Shown: one piece after another, positions 22,118 through 33,017 of the stretch | How positions within the stretch are numbered: position 1 is the first letter of the stretch | Layout of the letters: each line of letters begins with the position of its first letter | NCBI RefSeq assembly: GCF_910592395.1 | Contig: NC_088309.1 | Location: forward strand, 11,660,501-11,724,500 | DNA: 64,000 nucleotides | Origin: Lineus longissimus | Taxonomy: Eukaryota > Nemertea > Pilidiophora > Heteronemertea > Lineidae | Reading direction: 5' to 3' | Notes under the pieces: model-generated | What the model saw: the letters and a program-made list of their open reading frames with translations, nothing else | Told to the model about the DNA's origin: nothing | The model's database searches: none | Made by a program: the position numbers and the translations under genes

Positions 22118-22457
22118 CAATAGGTAGATTAAGATCGCACCCGACTCCGACTGACACACCACTCGCAGGCGGAGTCGGAGTTAAGAAATTCCCCGTCCGG
22201 AATCATTTCTAATCTTTAGCGCAGTGTGTGCGAGGAAATCGTGTCCTGCAAATGAGCTCCAAAACCTGATTTAATGGTGACACTTCATTTAGAAATATTG
22301 ATGTTTTCAAGTCGGAGATCACTAACGACGCAGGCAGGTGCAAGTCGTTTTGACGAGCGAGGAGAGAACATAAGGCGGGAACCCCGTTCTTATTGATGCC
22401 GTAGTTCACAGAAAGAGAATCACCCGGAGTCGGAGTGGGAGTCGGGGCCGATCTTAA
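22118..22457. repeat. possible small inverted-repeat element
   Basis: Starts AGATTAAGATCGCACCCGAC and ends GTCGGGGCCGATCTTAACCT, imperfect inverse complements. GGAGTCGGAG motifs lie inside each end. No clear target-site duplication is visible. Confidence 0.4.
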
Positions 22458-22570
22458 CCTCCATATTATTCATGAAAATCAATGTACAGTACAATAGTAT
22501 AATATTGTCGGAATAGCATTGAACAATCAGCAGGCCACCAATTTTGGTGCGAAATCTGGCGGTGGTGATT

Positions 22571-22584
22571 GTTTGATAGTAATG

Positions 22585-22626
<42 letters not shown>

Positions 22627-22627
22627 T
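22571..22627. repeat. AAT microsatellite at LINE 3' end
   Basis: About fifteen AAT/ATA triplets. On the minus strand this lies just past the LINE 3' untranslated region, as simple 3' tails do in CR1/L2-type elements. Confidence 0.85.
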
Positions 22628-23439
22628 TTATTAAATTAGAGTGCTACAATAACGAATAAAATCATTTCTTAAGCTCTTTGAAAAAGATAATATTTATATA
22701 AAGACGTAAAATAAGTGTGACAGAAATAAAAGAAGTAGATTTTAGTACATTATAAAAGACAATTTTTGACATTTTTGATAAAACAGTTGACTAGACATTA
22801 CTAAAACATTTTATAAAAAGCTGAGTTTTTAGGCGTTTTTTTAATGCATTGGTGTCCGCAAGCTCGCGCAAAGAGACAGGGAGAGAGTTCCACAGCCTGG
22901 GAACCATCACACCAAGACTCCGATCCCCATATGACCACTTGGAACGTGGAATGGTAGGAAGCCATGGATCATCTGACGACCGAAGCCCACGGGACGGCAC
23001 ACGCAGGCTGAGCAACCCTCTCAAGTAGCTGGGACTATCCTCATGATGCAATGATTTGTGGGCAATCAGGAGGACCTTGTAATCAATGTGCGAACCCGCG
23101 GGCAACCAATGCAATTCCTTTAAGACAGATGTAATATAATCCCGCCTCTTGGTCTGGGTGAGAAGTCGAGCTGCAGCATTTTGTGCTTTTTGCAGCCGAT
23201 ATAACTCATAATGTGGGAGACCAAGAAGCAGGCCGTTCTGAAAATCGAGACGGGACGTACCCAAGGCATTTATTACACGGGCACATGAGGACCTGTCTAG
23301 ATAACGCCGTATCTTGGAGATTCGACTAATCTGACAGTACTCTCCCTGAACACATCTTGAGACCTGCATGGACATACACATTTTTTTGTCGAAATGGTAT
23401 GGCAAGCCAAAGCGGAAAAAATGCAGGACTTCATTTGTA
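22628..23439 (-). mobile_element. CR1/L2-like LINE, 3' part of reverse transcriptase ORF
   Basis: The minus-strand frame at 23405-22791 shows the C-terminal RT region of non-LTR elements: KIRRYLDRSS, LQKAQNAAARLL, VLKELHWLPA, YKVLLIAHKSLH, PRLWNSLP and LKKRLKTQLF. The stop near 22791 is followed by about 165 bases of 3' end and the AAT tail. The upstream RT part is at 26198-26485, separated by an inserted element. Confidence 0.85.
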
Positions 23440-26218
23440 CGTATAAGAACACAAATTCAACGCCAGGACCTTTATGTTTTTATCTAAATTCTCCTTTTTC
23501 CATACTTAAAAAAATCATCTCATAAAAAAATTGAAGAGCCTACCATAGAAGTTTTTTCATTTCGTGTTTTCATCCGTAAATTTTCCCATAAAGCGTTAAA
23601 AATATCATGTCAAAAATATTTTTCATATAAGAATTTTTCATTTCGTAAAAATATTTTTTCATAATAGAAAATTTTTCGTTTATGAAAAATATTTTATCAT
23701 ATGAGAAATTTTTCGTTCAGTAACATATTTTTCACATCAGGAGCACGTGACCTTCCAGGAGCACGTGATCAGTCAGGACCACGTGACCACAAAATTTGCT
23801 GACGTCCCGTTTTTGGGGGTTGCCTCGGCGCAAAATTTTTTTCCTAGGATACTTGGAACACAGTGTACATCTATCATCCAATCAGAGACCGTCGCCATGT
23901 TTACGAAGCCACGTGCGTATCTATAATTAACACTTCCACGTGTGTTGCAATCAGATGAATAACACAAGGGCATTCATGCTGCTTTGAACATGTTTAAAGG
24001 GAGGACACAGGAAAGTTTTTGTGAGGAAACAATGCTTTACGCTTCTCACTATCGTTACATCAAAACTAGCATGATTTTTTTTATAGCACGTTCATTTTCA
24101 TAGCACAAAGGAGGTTTAACCGTGTGCAGTGCCATCTTTATCAGCACCCAGATAGCATTTTGGTGTGTTCCCCTTTAACATGCATTCATTAAATGGCTTC
24201 TGTTGGGTGTCTCTTGGTGAATGAGACAGAAAAAAATGAGGAAACGTTTATTAATTTCAGAACCATTTTGTGATGAAGTGGATCTTTTTTTTTTTGGATG
24301 TTTCTTTTAATAAGTGGGGTTGATTGTTAGCTTTCCATGTGAGATGTAATCAGGCCTAGTGGCCTAACATTAATAATAAGTATTGTTATCCTTCATTTTT
24401 AAATGTAATTATGTTCTAATAGTGGACACTGGGTTTTGAAAGACTGTTGCGTCATTTAGCTAAGGACTGGTCACTGGACTTGGACACTGGTTGGGGACAA
24501 TGGTGTGGTGTGGTGTGGCATAAGACCTTTTCTAATCGTGGTGACATAATGCGTGGAGTGGAAGCATGTGCTGATCACTTTATGGGCAGAAAGATCTTGG
24601 CCGGTATGAGGTGTGGACTGGTTGGTGCGGAGAGTTGCTGAAAGCTTGACATGGAAGCCTGGGGTAAGTATCATATTCGAGGCCTGATGGGCCGCAGCCT
24701 GGTGTAGGTACCGACGTTATGAAATGCCTGGTGTAGGAACCACCAATCTCCTGACGCACAACCATGTTGAGAATGCCTGATACTAAATATATGGACATGT
24801 CCGAATTTACATGCTAATTTACATTAGAAATGCCACCACGTGTTTGTGTTTGAGCTCATCCGAACTTTCCCTTAGTCATTCGAAGGATTTCGTCATTTTG
24901 TTCATTTGGATTTGCATATCGTGACTCTTCGAACTCTTTGTGTTGTTTCAATTATCGTAACCGGACTTGTGTTTCCTTCAGGACTTGTAAATTCGGCAGG
25001 AGGAGTCGACTCGTATATATTATCATCATATATCATTCATCATCATAATCTATTTAATCTTGTTTTTCTTTTGATTAAATTTATATATTGTTATAAAACT
25101 GTTCTGTGTTAGTACGTGATCAACCCAATGCCTTAAACGTCCGCTTTGTCACACATTTATTCAGGTTTTTTCCATTGAATACTCTCAGAAACAATGAAGG
25201 CTTTAGGCAAGCAACACCAATGATATTTCCCACAATCTGCGATCTCCTCTAGAGTCATAAAGGGTCAATCAAGTAAATGTCATCAGTGGATTTGTAAAAA
25301 CATACAATATAAAACAATCAACATTGTTCTCCTTGTGTTACTTTCAAGAATATCTACTTTGGGCAGCAGTAGGATTTCTGAAGAATGACCCCACCAAAGA
25401 GTCTTGTCTCTTCCAGTCACAAGTGGCAATTGAAATGCATAAACCAGGTTTGTTTTTCCCCCATCCTTTTCCTGTTGCTTGCTGTGAGTCTTCCCCAGAC
25501 TCTGGTTTCTGTTCACACACTGAGAGATTATGGGGTGCGGCCAATTTTTCACCCATTGTTTTGGTTGAATACATATGATAATGTAGTTGATGACGTTTCA
25601 TTTTTCCGCTATCTGATTGGATGATAGATGTACACTGTGTACCAAGTATCCTAGGAAACAAAATGTCGCTGCCTCGGCCGCAAAATGAGGCAGAGACAAT
25701 AAGAATTGTATTTCATCATCTGGATGTCGTCTTTGTGTCATTTATACCATGTATATAACCGGTACACGACTTAGATTTCGGGAGGAATTGAATGATACAG
25801 GAGGATTACAATATGAAGCATGGAATCATTTTTGCAACACGATAGTAGTACCAAACGTGACGTCATCAATTTTTGCGGTCACGTGCTCCTGGAAGGTCAC
25901 GTGCTCCTGGTATGAAAATGTTTTTACTGAACGAACACATTTCTGATATGATAAAAATATTTGTATGATAAACGTTTTTCTGTATATAAAAAATGCCTTT
26001 ATTAAACGAAAGAAAAATTGATCTGAAAAATCTTTTTACAGAACGAAATATTTTTGACATGATCGATGATAGTTTACGGATATGAAAATATGAAGCCATG
26101 ATGAATAAAAAGCCTTTTACATTTTTTTTTATGATATGATTTTGTTTTTAATTATGGAAAAAAGGAGATTTAGATAAGAAAATGAAAGGTCCTGACGTTA
26201 AATTTTTGTTCTTATACG
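23440..26218. mobile_element. long-inverted-repeat element inserted into the LINE
   Basis: About 2.78 kb. The left side from CGTATAAGAACA (23440) is mirrored by the right side ending at 26218. Matching inverse segments run about 400 bases inward and include GGAGCACGTGACCTTCCAGG at 23740-23763 and near 25877-25901. A further inner pair around CAAGTATCCTAGGAAA lies at 23816-23900 and 25605-25680. The central 1.6 kb contains no recognisable transposase. It splits the LINE reverse transcriptase between the SSHV region and the FDKK region. No clean target-site duplication was found, so the exact edges are approximate. Confidence 0.75.
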
Positions 26219-26490
26219 GACATGAGATGATGCTGAGACAGAGGTTGACCCAATCTGGATATTTGGCAAAGGTTCCAATTTGGCAAGCTGGCGATTTGGC
26301 GCTATAATCGTGAACTCCGTTTTATCGTCATTGCCCTTGAGGTGGTTAGGCTTTAGCCATTTCCTTATATCCCGTACACATGCCTCAGCCTTTGTAATCA
26401 CTTCTCCTAAACCTTCCGGAGTGAGAGTTTGAGACATGCAAGCTTGTACGTAAGCATCACCCGTGTGTGTATTCTCGCTTAACAATCTCT
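26198..26490 (-). mobile_element. CR1/L2-like LINE, internal reverse transcriptase piece
   Basis: The minus-strand frame reads EACVRDIRKWLKPNHLKGND, then DKTEF and IQIGSTSVSASSHVR. This is the RT region directly N-terminal to the piece at 23405. The codons after SSHVR belong to the inserted element. The 5' RT part, including the catalytic YADD box, is not seen, so the LINE is 5'-truncated. Confidence 0.75.
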
Positions 26491-26648
26491 AAACTCATCA
26501 ATAGGCAGATTTTTCGTCTTTCTGCATTATCTAATTATACGTGTTAAAAAATTATGCACTGTTTGTAGAGTTGTTTTACTGTTTCAGCATGTAGCATCAT
26601 GTGTGGTCATGTTACACATTTGTTATTAGATATCCACGGTATAGAATT

Positions 26649-27775
26649 AAGCTGCGTTCTCATCTATTCCACTTTCAAACCGAATTCCTCATTTCGAATC
26701 TGGGAATCCGGTTTGAGTCAAACCGGTTTCAAAACGTCTGTTCACATCACACGTCAAACCGCTTTGAGATTTGGATTCGCTTCGAACATGACTGTTCTCA
26801 CTACAGTCTCAAGTCGGTTTGATACCGACGCGCCGCCTATCGGCGGTGTCTTGTTCTAATCGTCCCCAACTAGTTTACACACTGGGTGCGAGCTTGTGCG
26901 CGGTCAAGGTCACTTCATCTTCCTGCATTTCCTGTTTCAAACTTGTGTGTTTATCTCGGCGTTTCTCTCCTTATATGCGATTGACGTGATGGATATGGAA
27001 GTGCGAGTAAACGCTTTCCAACATCAGAGAAATCGTCCCCCTGTCAGAGTAATGTTGTTCTTATTCTGGACAATGTTGCGGAATAATCAGACTCGTCGTA
27101 GGCAAAGACTGGCTCGTCTGTTTGAAATGCATCAGAGACGGCGAAATGCCATCAGAAGGCGATTCCTAATGACACAGCGGATCATCATTGGAATCCTACT
27201 GACGTTCATCTTGCAGGAAATGCTGCCTCAGGTACTTAGCCTTGCATTATTCCACAGGGACCTGAAGGAGTACTATAAAAAAATCCTAGCCGACTCAGAG
27301 CATGCAGACTGATTGTCCATGATGTTGCAGTTGTCATTTCTTCATGTTCATGTTATTGTTATAATATGTGGTGACTCTGACTACAACAGTTACATGATAA
27401 CTGGCCAATGCTAGTTTATCGTTACTGCTTCGAGTCTGAGTGCTCTGAGCCTACAATGCTACATCCACAAAATGAAGTTTGCGAATACACACGAGCTGCC
27501 CATGCGATAAAAAGGAAGTACGTCATCATAACTCAACTGCGCATGTGCGATCTCGATCCGTTTCCAACTCGAACCGGTTTGAGCAGTTCAGACTACAGTT
27601 TCATTCCGAATCGGGTCAATCCACTTTTTTCGATTCGATAGAACAAGTGGATCGAGTACACCGGTTTGAAAGTGGTTTGAGACGCTTGTAGTGGGAACAG
27701 TTGATCCGGATCGAAGGTCTCAAAGCGGATTAAGGGTGTTTCAATCCGCTTTGAGAGGCTAGTGTGAACACAACT
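26649..27775. mobile_element. inverted-repeat element carrying an Arg-rich frame
   Basis: Left end AGCTGCGTTCTCATC; right end, as inverse complement, AGTTGTGTTCACACT. Both subterminal zones are dense in AAACCGGTTTGA-like motifs in opposite orientation. GTTCACAC-type ends occur in Harbinger and IS4EU-like groups. The target site (TTA or TA) is ambiguous, and no full transposase is present. Confidence 0.6.
26896..27312 (+). CDS. Arg-rich small protein frame inside transposon
   Basis: The frame opens at 26896 (GTG); the first ATG is at 26989, giving 107 residues. It has a hydrophobic start (VMLFLFWTML), a strongly basic middle with RRRQRLARL and RRRNAIRRRF, then a second hydrophobic stretch and KEYYKKILADSE. 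This hydrophobic-plus-arginine layout recalls the N-terminal exon of PIF/Harbinger transposases, whose remainder is absent here. It is not a recognised host gene. Confidence 0.4.
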   Translation: MRGQGHFIFLHFLFQTCVFISAFLSLYAIDVMDMEVRVNAFQHQRNRPPVRVMLFLFWTMLRNNQTRRRQRLARLFEMHQRRRNAIRRRFLMTQRIIIGILLTFILQEMLPQVLSLALFHRDLKEYYKKILADSEHAD

Positions 27776-29693
27776 CTAGAGTGAGAACACTGAGTAGCTG
27801 GTGTGGACTCTACCTCCCAGTTGCCGAAGACGAAGTCACTACGCCAATAAACACACAATTGGCGCCTAACCGTAGTGGCATGTAAAACGCATTGGCGGAT
27901 GAATACTCCCTGCATGATGTAATACTTCCAAGTGCAGAGCAAACGCTAAAGAAGAAAAATAGGTCATCCCAGTGATGACCTCAAATGTTGAGCTGTGTTG
28001 TTCGAAGCGGAGAAACTTGATTTTCAGCCTGGTGAACGCTGTCCGACATCTTTATACAGAACGGTAATTTGCATCAGCGTGAGGTTGGAGAGATATGGAC
28101 AATATTTTTGGTTCTATGCATCTCTTTGGCTGCCTATATCATCATATCACGATTAATGAGAACCTTAATGGGATTGGCAAATTAGCATCAATTTCGACTA
28201 CTTGTATTATAGAAATTGCTTGCTGCAGGCAACATTACGCTGCGTTTGAATATACATGTATTTAACAAAATATCAATTTACCCGATTTTGATTGATTTTT
28301 GATGTTTTCTTTGTTTTTTCTGTTCACGAAAGCGTTGAAACGGATTCGTGTCTATCAATCCGTCCGGCGAATACAAACATAGCCAGTGTACGTCACTTTT
28401 TGGACGATGCATGTTGTTTTACTGCTGCATTTCAGCAGTGCTAATCAATTATCTCTGATGGGCAATCCGCCATATTGATACAGTAATTAGATATGCAACT
28501 GACTGATTCAGCTGTCACACATCAATTAACAAATAATGGCCTTTTTCAAAATATTAATGATGCATACCTGGTATAGTGGTTGCCCGATAAAAGTGCCGGA
28601 GTGTACAAACGACCGGCGAATACTGCCGAGGGTTGTGCTACAGGGCTTATTATAAACCACGAGATACGGAATGCGAAATCACGAGATGCCAACCTCGGTG
28701 AGAGAACCATGCGTCACAGGATGTATTGCAAATATGGAACCTGAAAAGGCGAGCAGTCATGAGACCGAGGCTGTAGTAGGGAGCTATCCTTGTTTTGATT
28801 GGCCAATTGAAATAGACTCCGCTGTGTGCAGCATCCTGAATGGTATTATACTCACAGTACACAGTATATCTTGATAAATTGCAAAAACCTTTGTAGTTAA
28901 GATGAACATGCAGTTGCATGTATTATCTTCGGCCCTACTATCAATCATGGAATGAAGAAGTGGACAGCAGCATCAGAAATGGTGATTGTCATTGTCCAGG
29001 GAAGAAAATCATTTGGCAGAAAATAACGATTACTCATCTCGCGATTTCGCGATTTCTCATCTCGCAGTTTATAATCAGCCGACATTTCAGTGGACTGCCA
29101 ATATTGGTATGTTTATGCCAGTTTCAGCAACAGCCCATGTCTCTCACTCTGTCAGTGTATAGCGATCGTTTGTCTGTCGCGTTTGTCAGTTATATTTGTT
29201 CAGGCAAATTTTTTCGAAGCGCCGTTCATACTGGGTTTCCCAGAAAGGAATCTGTATCGGTATTATATGATGAAATATGCTATGTCTTCGCACTGAGGAC
29301 CCTGTAATCGGCGAAAAGGCCTTCGAAATCGCTCAGACACTCGTCCTTACACACACACAGGGTAGGCCATACAAAAATAGAGGCTATGGTGTATAGCCCT
29401 GTATTATTGCTGTATAGATTGAGATTGAGATTGACGCTAACTTGAGTTGACCACAGCTTCGAAACTTCATCATAAATAGCGTAGCGTATGCCATCGGAAG
29501 TATAGCAGAGCCATTTTTACACAGAATTGATGTTGCTTTGAATGTGCACATATTCAGCATATATTTTGCATGCGTATGGTGAGCCTCACTGCTAATGCGA
29601 TTTGGAATTAGTACTGACAGCTATGTCATTCAGGTAGTTATTTGTACACCAGACTATATTCAAAGTTATGCTGTTCGTATGACACGTTAATAG
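27776..29693. other. no gene recognised
   Basis: About 1.9 kb with only short frames. GCGATTTCGCGATTTCTCATC near 29040 is a small local repeat. TAG at 29691-29693 is the left target-site copy of the next element. Confidence 0.4.
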
Positions 29694-31760
29694 CGGCTGT
29701 TATAAAACGCGGATTCCGCGGAAATCCGCGGAAAAATCACAAAGCCGCCAGTAAATACGCGCATAATATTTAATTATAATTATATTATACAAATAACAAC
29801 ATAAATCATAAATCGGAGGCAAGAACTACCAGTTATCTGCACATTTCATCGGTCAGATTTTAATCCTCTGGAGCGCCATTCATGCCATTCCGATCGACTC
29901 TTTCCTCTTGCTTTTTTTCTTGGTGTTGATAAACTTTGCATGTTATCTCGACACCACCGTGGTTCCTTCCCTATAACGGAACACATTACGAGGCTGCTTT
30001 CAAGTGTGACTGTTGCCCGGATTGATGTACGTTACGGTATATGCCTCCTTCAAATATAAGTCGATGATGAACTGAATTCTGGTCTACGAAATTTTTTTAG
30101 GACAATCAACCTAACCAACCTTACCTACCCAACCATATGCGACTGCACATTGGAGACTATTTTAAGCAATCACAAAAACTTACTTCGCGGCCCGTCTAGA
30201 GTATGTTTATTTCAAACAACAAGGTGCTTGTGATTTACGGCGCATACAGCGCACCACATAACGGGGATTCCCAAAGACCTTGTCACCAGGAGTACTTCAT
30301 GCGCACAACAATGCACACTACTAATATGAAAAACTCTCACCTGCGGTTCAGGTACACCCGGCGACGCCATTTTGTTTCCCATATTTAGCACACGCGTCGT
30401 AATTTATTCATACGAATGAAGTTATGGGAATCCCCATTCGCATGTCTCATTGAGTGCAAGCTGAGACTAGGCGAATGAGCTTGACAGAGATAATCAACAC
30501 AATGTACCTTTTCTACAGGTACTCTAGCCAGAGTTCACACTGGATGACCTACCTGGAGTGGTTCTTTTGTTTTGGCGCGCGATTTTTACTTGACTCAGCA
30601 GTTTGTCGGTTTCTTGTTTTTAGCCACTGGAAGGCGTCGCTTGCTAATTATTCCTAGAATTTTTCGAAAATGGATCCTTTTCCTGGTAAGGTTTTAGTCT
30701 TGGTCTTGGGACATGACTGCACGTGGTCAGTGGTGCGCCCAGAATGTGAACATATCAGTAAGGATGTCAATTACCAGAAAAACAACGGGTAACATTAATT
30801 TGGTCCAACAGTAACGTTCTGCAAAGAATACTAGTGCGTGTTTTCTTTAGTTTTTGGACACCCAGTGGCCACTGTTTGGCAAAAAAATATGAAAGTTAAA
30901 CAAACATGGGCAGTTGCTGAAAAATCGTCCTTGGACACAAAATGGCTTTTGTTTTGCTTACCGGTAGAAGCGCGAAGCGCCTAGCACACGCACGCACACT
31001 CCATAAAGTTTTCAATATACAAGCCCTAAAGCCCGGTCTACACTAGCCAACATGAACCAACAAATGTTTGCCAACATTCGCCAACATCGTGTTGGCGAAT
31101 GTTGGCGAATGTTTGGGAACCCGTCCACACTATCAAACACAGGCAAACATTGCCAAACAAAAGTTGGGCTAAGTTTGGCCATGTTTAGCATGAATTCGAG
31201 GGCAATTTGGAGGGAAAATTAGTCGTTTTCTTTGAAACAATAGAGAACCACAGGAAGAAAGCATGCCTAGGTGCTTCAGCAGCAATTCTTTCAGTTGTGT
31301 TGAACCGCCGTCGCCGCCGCAACCGAAAAAAGCCACGCTTGTGGACCAGGGCATGGATCCTCCTTAGGGAAAGGCATATAAACAGAAAGGAAACAATTAC
31401 CATTACCATGGTTAACGAACTATAGTGATGACTATTTTCATAAGATGCAGAGTAGATCAAATGGATTTTGTGATGGGAGGCCCGCTCGCGAAAGTTCATG
31501 CGACTTGGTGCAAACGCCCGTAAAATACCTGGGAACAAGGTGCTTAATGAAGATAAGGAAAGTAACCTTGTCCACCCGCTGCATCAAGCACATGTATGAC
31601 GATCTACGTACATTCTACATGCAATGACGCTGCGGCATAAATTATGCCAAATATGGGAAACAAAATGGCGTCACCTGGTGTGAAAATAAATCGCCCCAGT
31701 CGCGTAGCCAAGTTAGATTTTTCCGCGGATTTCCGCGGAATCCGCGTTTTATAACAGCCG
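29694..31760. mobile_element. 2.07-kb DNA transposon with perfect 45-bp inverted ends
   Basis: The first 45 bases (29694-29738, starting CGGCTGTTATAAAACGCGG) are the exact inverse complement of the last 45 (31716-31760). TAG is repeated on both sides (29691-29693 and 31761-31763), a 3-bp duplication. The termini contain self-complementary TTCCGCGGAA. No intact transposase was found. A basic minus-strand frame and a possible nested element end (CCCGGTCTACACTAGCC at 31032) lie inside. The superfamily is uncertain; 3-bp duplications occur in Harbinger, CACTA and others. Confidence 0.8.
31185..31430 (-). CDS. Arg-rich small frame inside transposon
   Basis: Starting from an internal Met near 31412, the minus frame reads a hydrophobic segment (VIVSFLFICL), then LRRIHALVHK, FRLRRRRRF and ERIAAEAPRHAFF. 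The layout is like that of the frame at 26896. It may be a leftover first exon of a PIF-type transposase. Low certainty. Confidence 0.3.
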   Translation of the reverse strand, partial: HHYSSLTMVMVIVSFLFICLSLRRIHALVHKRGFFRLRRRRRFNTTERIAAEAPRHAFFLWFSIVSKKTTNFPSKLPSNSC

Positions 31761-31763
31761 TAG

Positions 31764-33017
31764 AAGACAGCAGCCCAGTTTTATTTTTCTGTTGTGATCT
31801 TTTCCAAAGACTCGTTCATAATTGGGAGGCAATTGAGAGGGAGTGTATGCATGTATTTGTCTTTGTACAATACAGTAAAGTTCACTAAATTAATGAATGA
31901 AATACATTTTTAAAAATTGTGAACATGGAAGTGCTTACCATCCACTCAAAGAAAGGAACGTGCAACGGGCGTGATCGTGACACGTATCAGTATGGCCAGT
32001 TCAGAGCAACAGTAAAACATGTAAATCATGTCCTTATATCCAGCTGTTGTCCCGTCATGAGAATGCGTTCGTGAATTAGCGATTGTGGATATTGAGTTTT
32101 GGCCGCAACCCATTGCACATTCGGCAACGGGCGTGATCGTGACACGTATCAGTATGGCCAGTTCAGAGCAACAGTAAAACACCACAGGAGCATGATTCAT
32201 GCTGATAATTAGCCAACGAGCGAGACTTGAACTCTTCCGGAATGTTTATACCAGATGACGCAACCATTTGGCTATTCTAATTAGCGAAGAATTAAGTCAA
32301 TAAGCCTGGTGTCCTGCTGAACATCCCGCTGAACATGCACAACACTTATCGGATTCCAAAGTGCTTATCAATGATAAGGAAGTAACGGGTACCCGGTCGG
32401 TTAGTAACGGATTGAATCATTTCCCAGTTTGGACTTGCTGAGTGATGATGTGTGGCCATTGTTAATAATATAAGTTGATTTCATATGATTCATTTTGCAG
32501 GGAAATCACATATTTCATGTTGTTTTCGAAGAGATAGCACCATTTCATTTTGTTGGATGTCATATGTCTCGAAGCTCATCGGACCCGACTTGGAATAATA
32601 CCGCTACGCGCAGCTATCTATATCGCTGTCAATTTTCGTTCATGTCCTTATATCTAGTTGTTGTCCCGTCATGAGAATGCATTCGTGAATTAGCGATTGT
32701 GGATATTGAGTATTGGCCGCAACCCATTGCACATTCGTGTCGTTTTCAACGATTAACATCCGTTGGTGGAGTGTATCCGATCGCGCTGGAAAAAAATTGG
32801 TGGAATTATCTGATTTACATTTTTGTTTTCACGGAATATTACTAGTTCATCTTTGGAAATATATGTATATGGATTTGGAAATATTGGCCAATTGAAGTAA
32901 ATAGGGCAAGGCAGGGCAATCAAATTTCAGCCTAAAATTCACCATTTATAGGTTTACTGCCTGGGATTTGACAGGTCTGGATTAGATTGACTTTCGTATG
33001 ACTGAAATATAGCCAAA
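31764..33017. repeat. intergenic zone with two local duplications
   Basis: 31967-32019 recurs at 32127-32180 (ACGGGCGTGATCGTGACACG onward). 32028-32124 recurs at 32642-32738 (ATGTCCTTATAT onward through GCACATTCG). These are direct repeats with few differences. No gene is seen. The integrin promoter should lie toward the right end, but no TATA box or clear initiator can be singled out. Confidence 0.65.

Noticed and set aside
22571-22627. CRISPR-like or regulatory repeat
   Set aside because: A simple AAT microsatellite at a LINE tail; no spacer structure.
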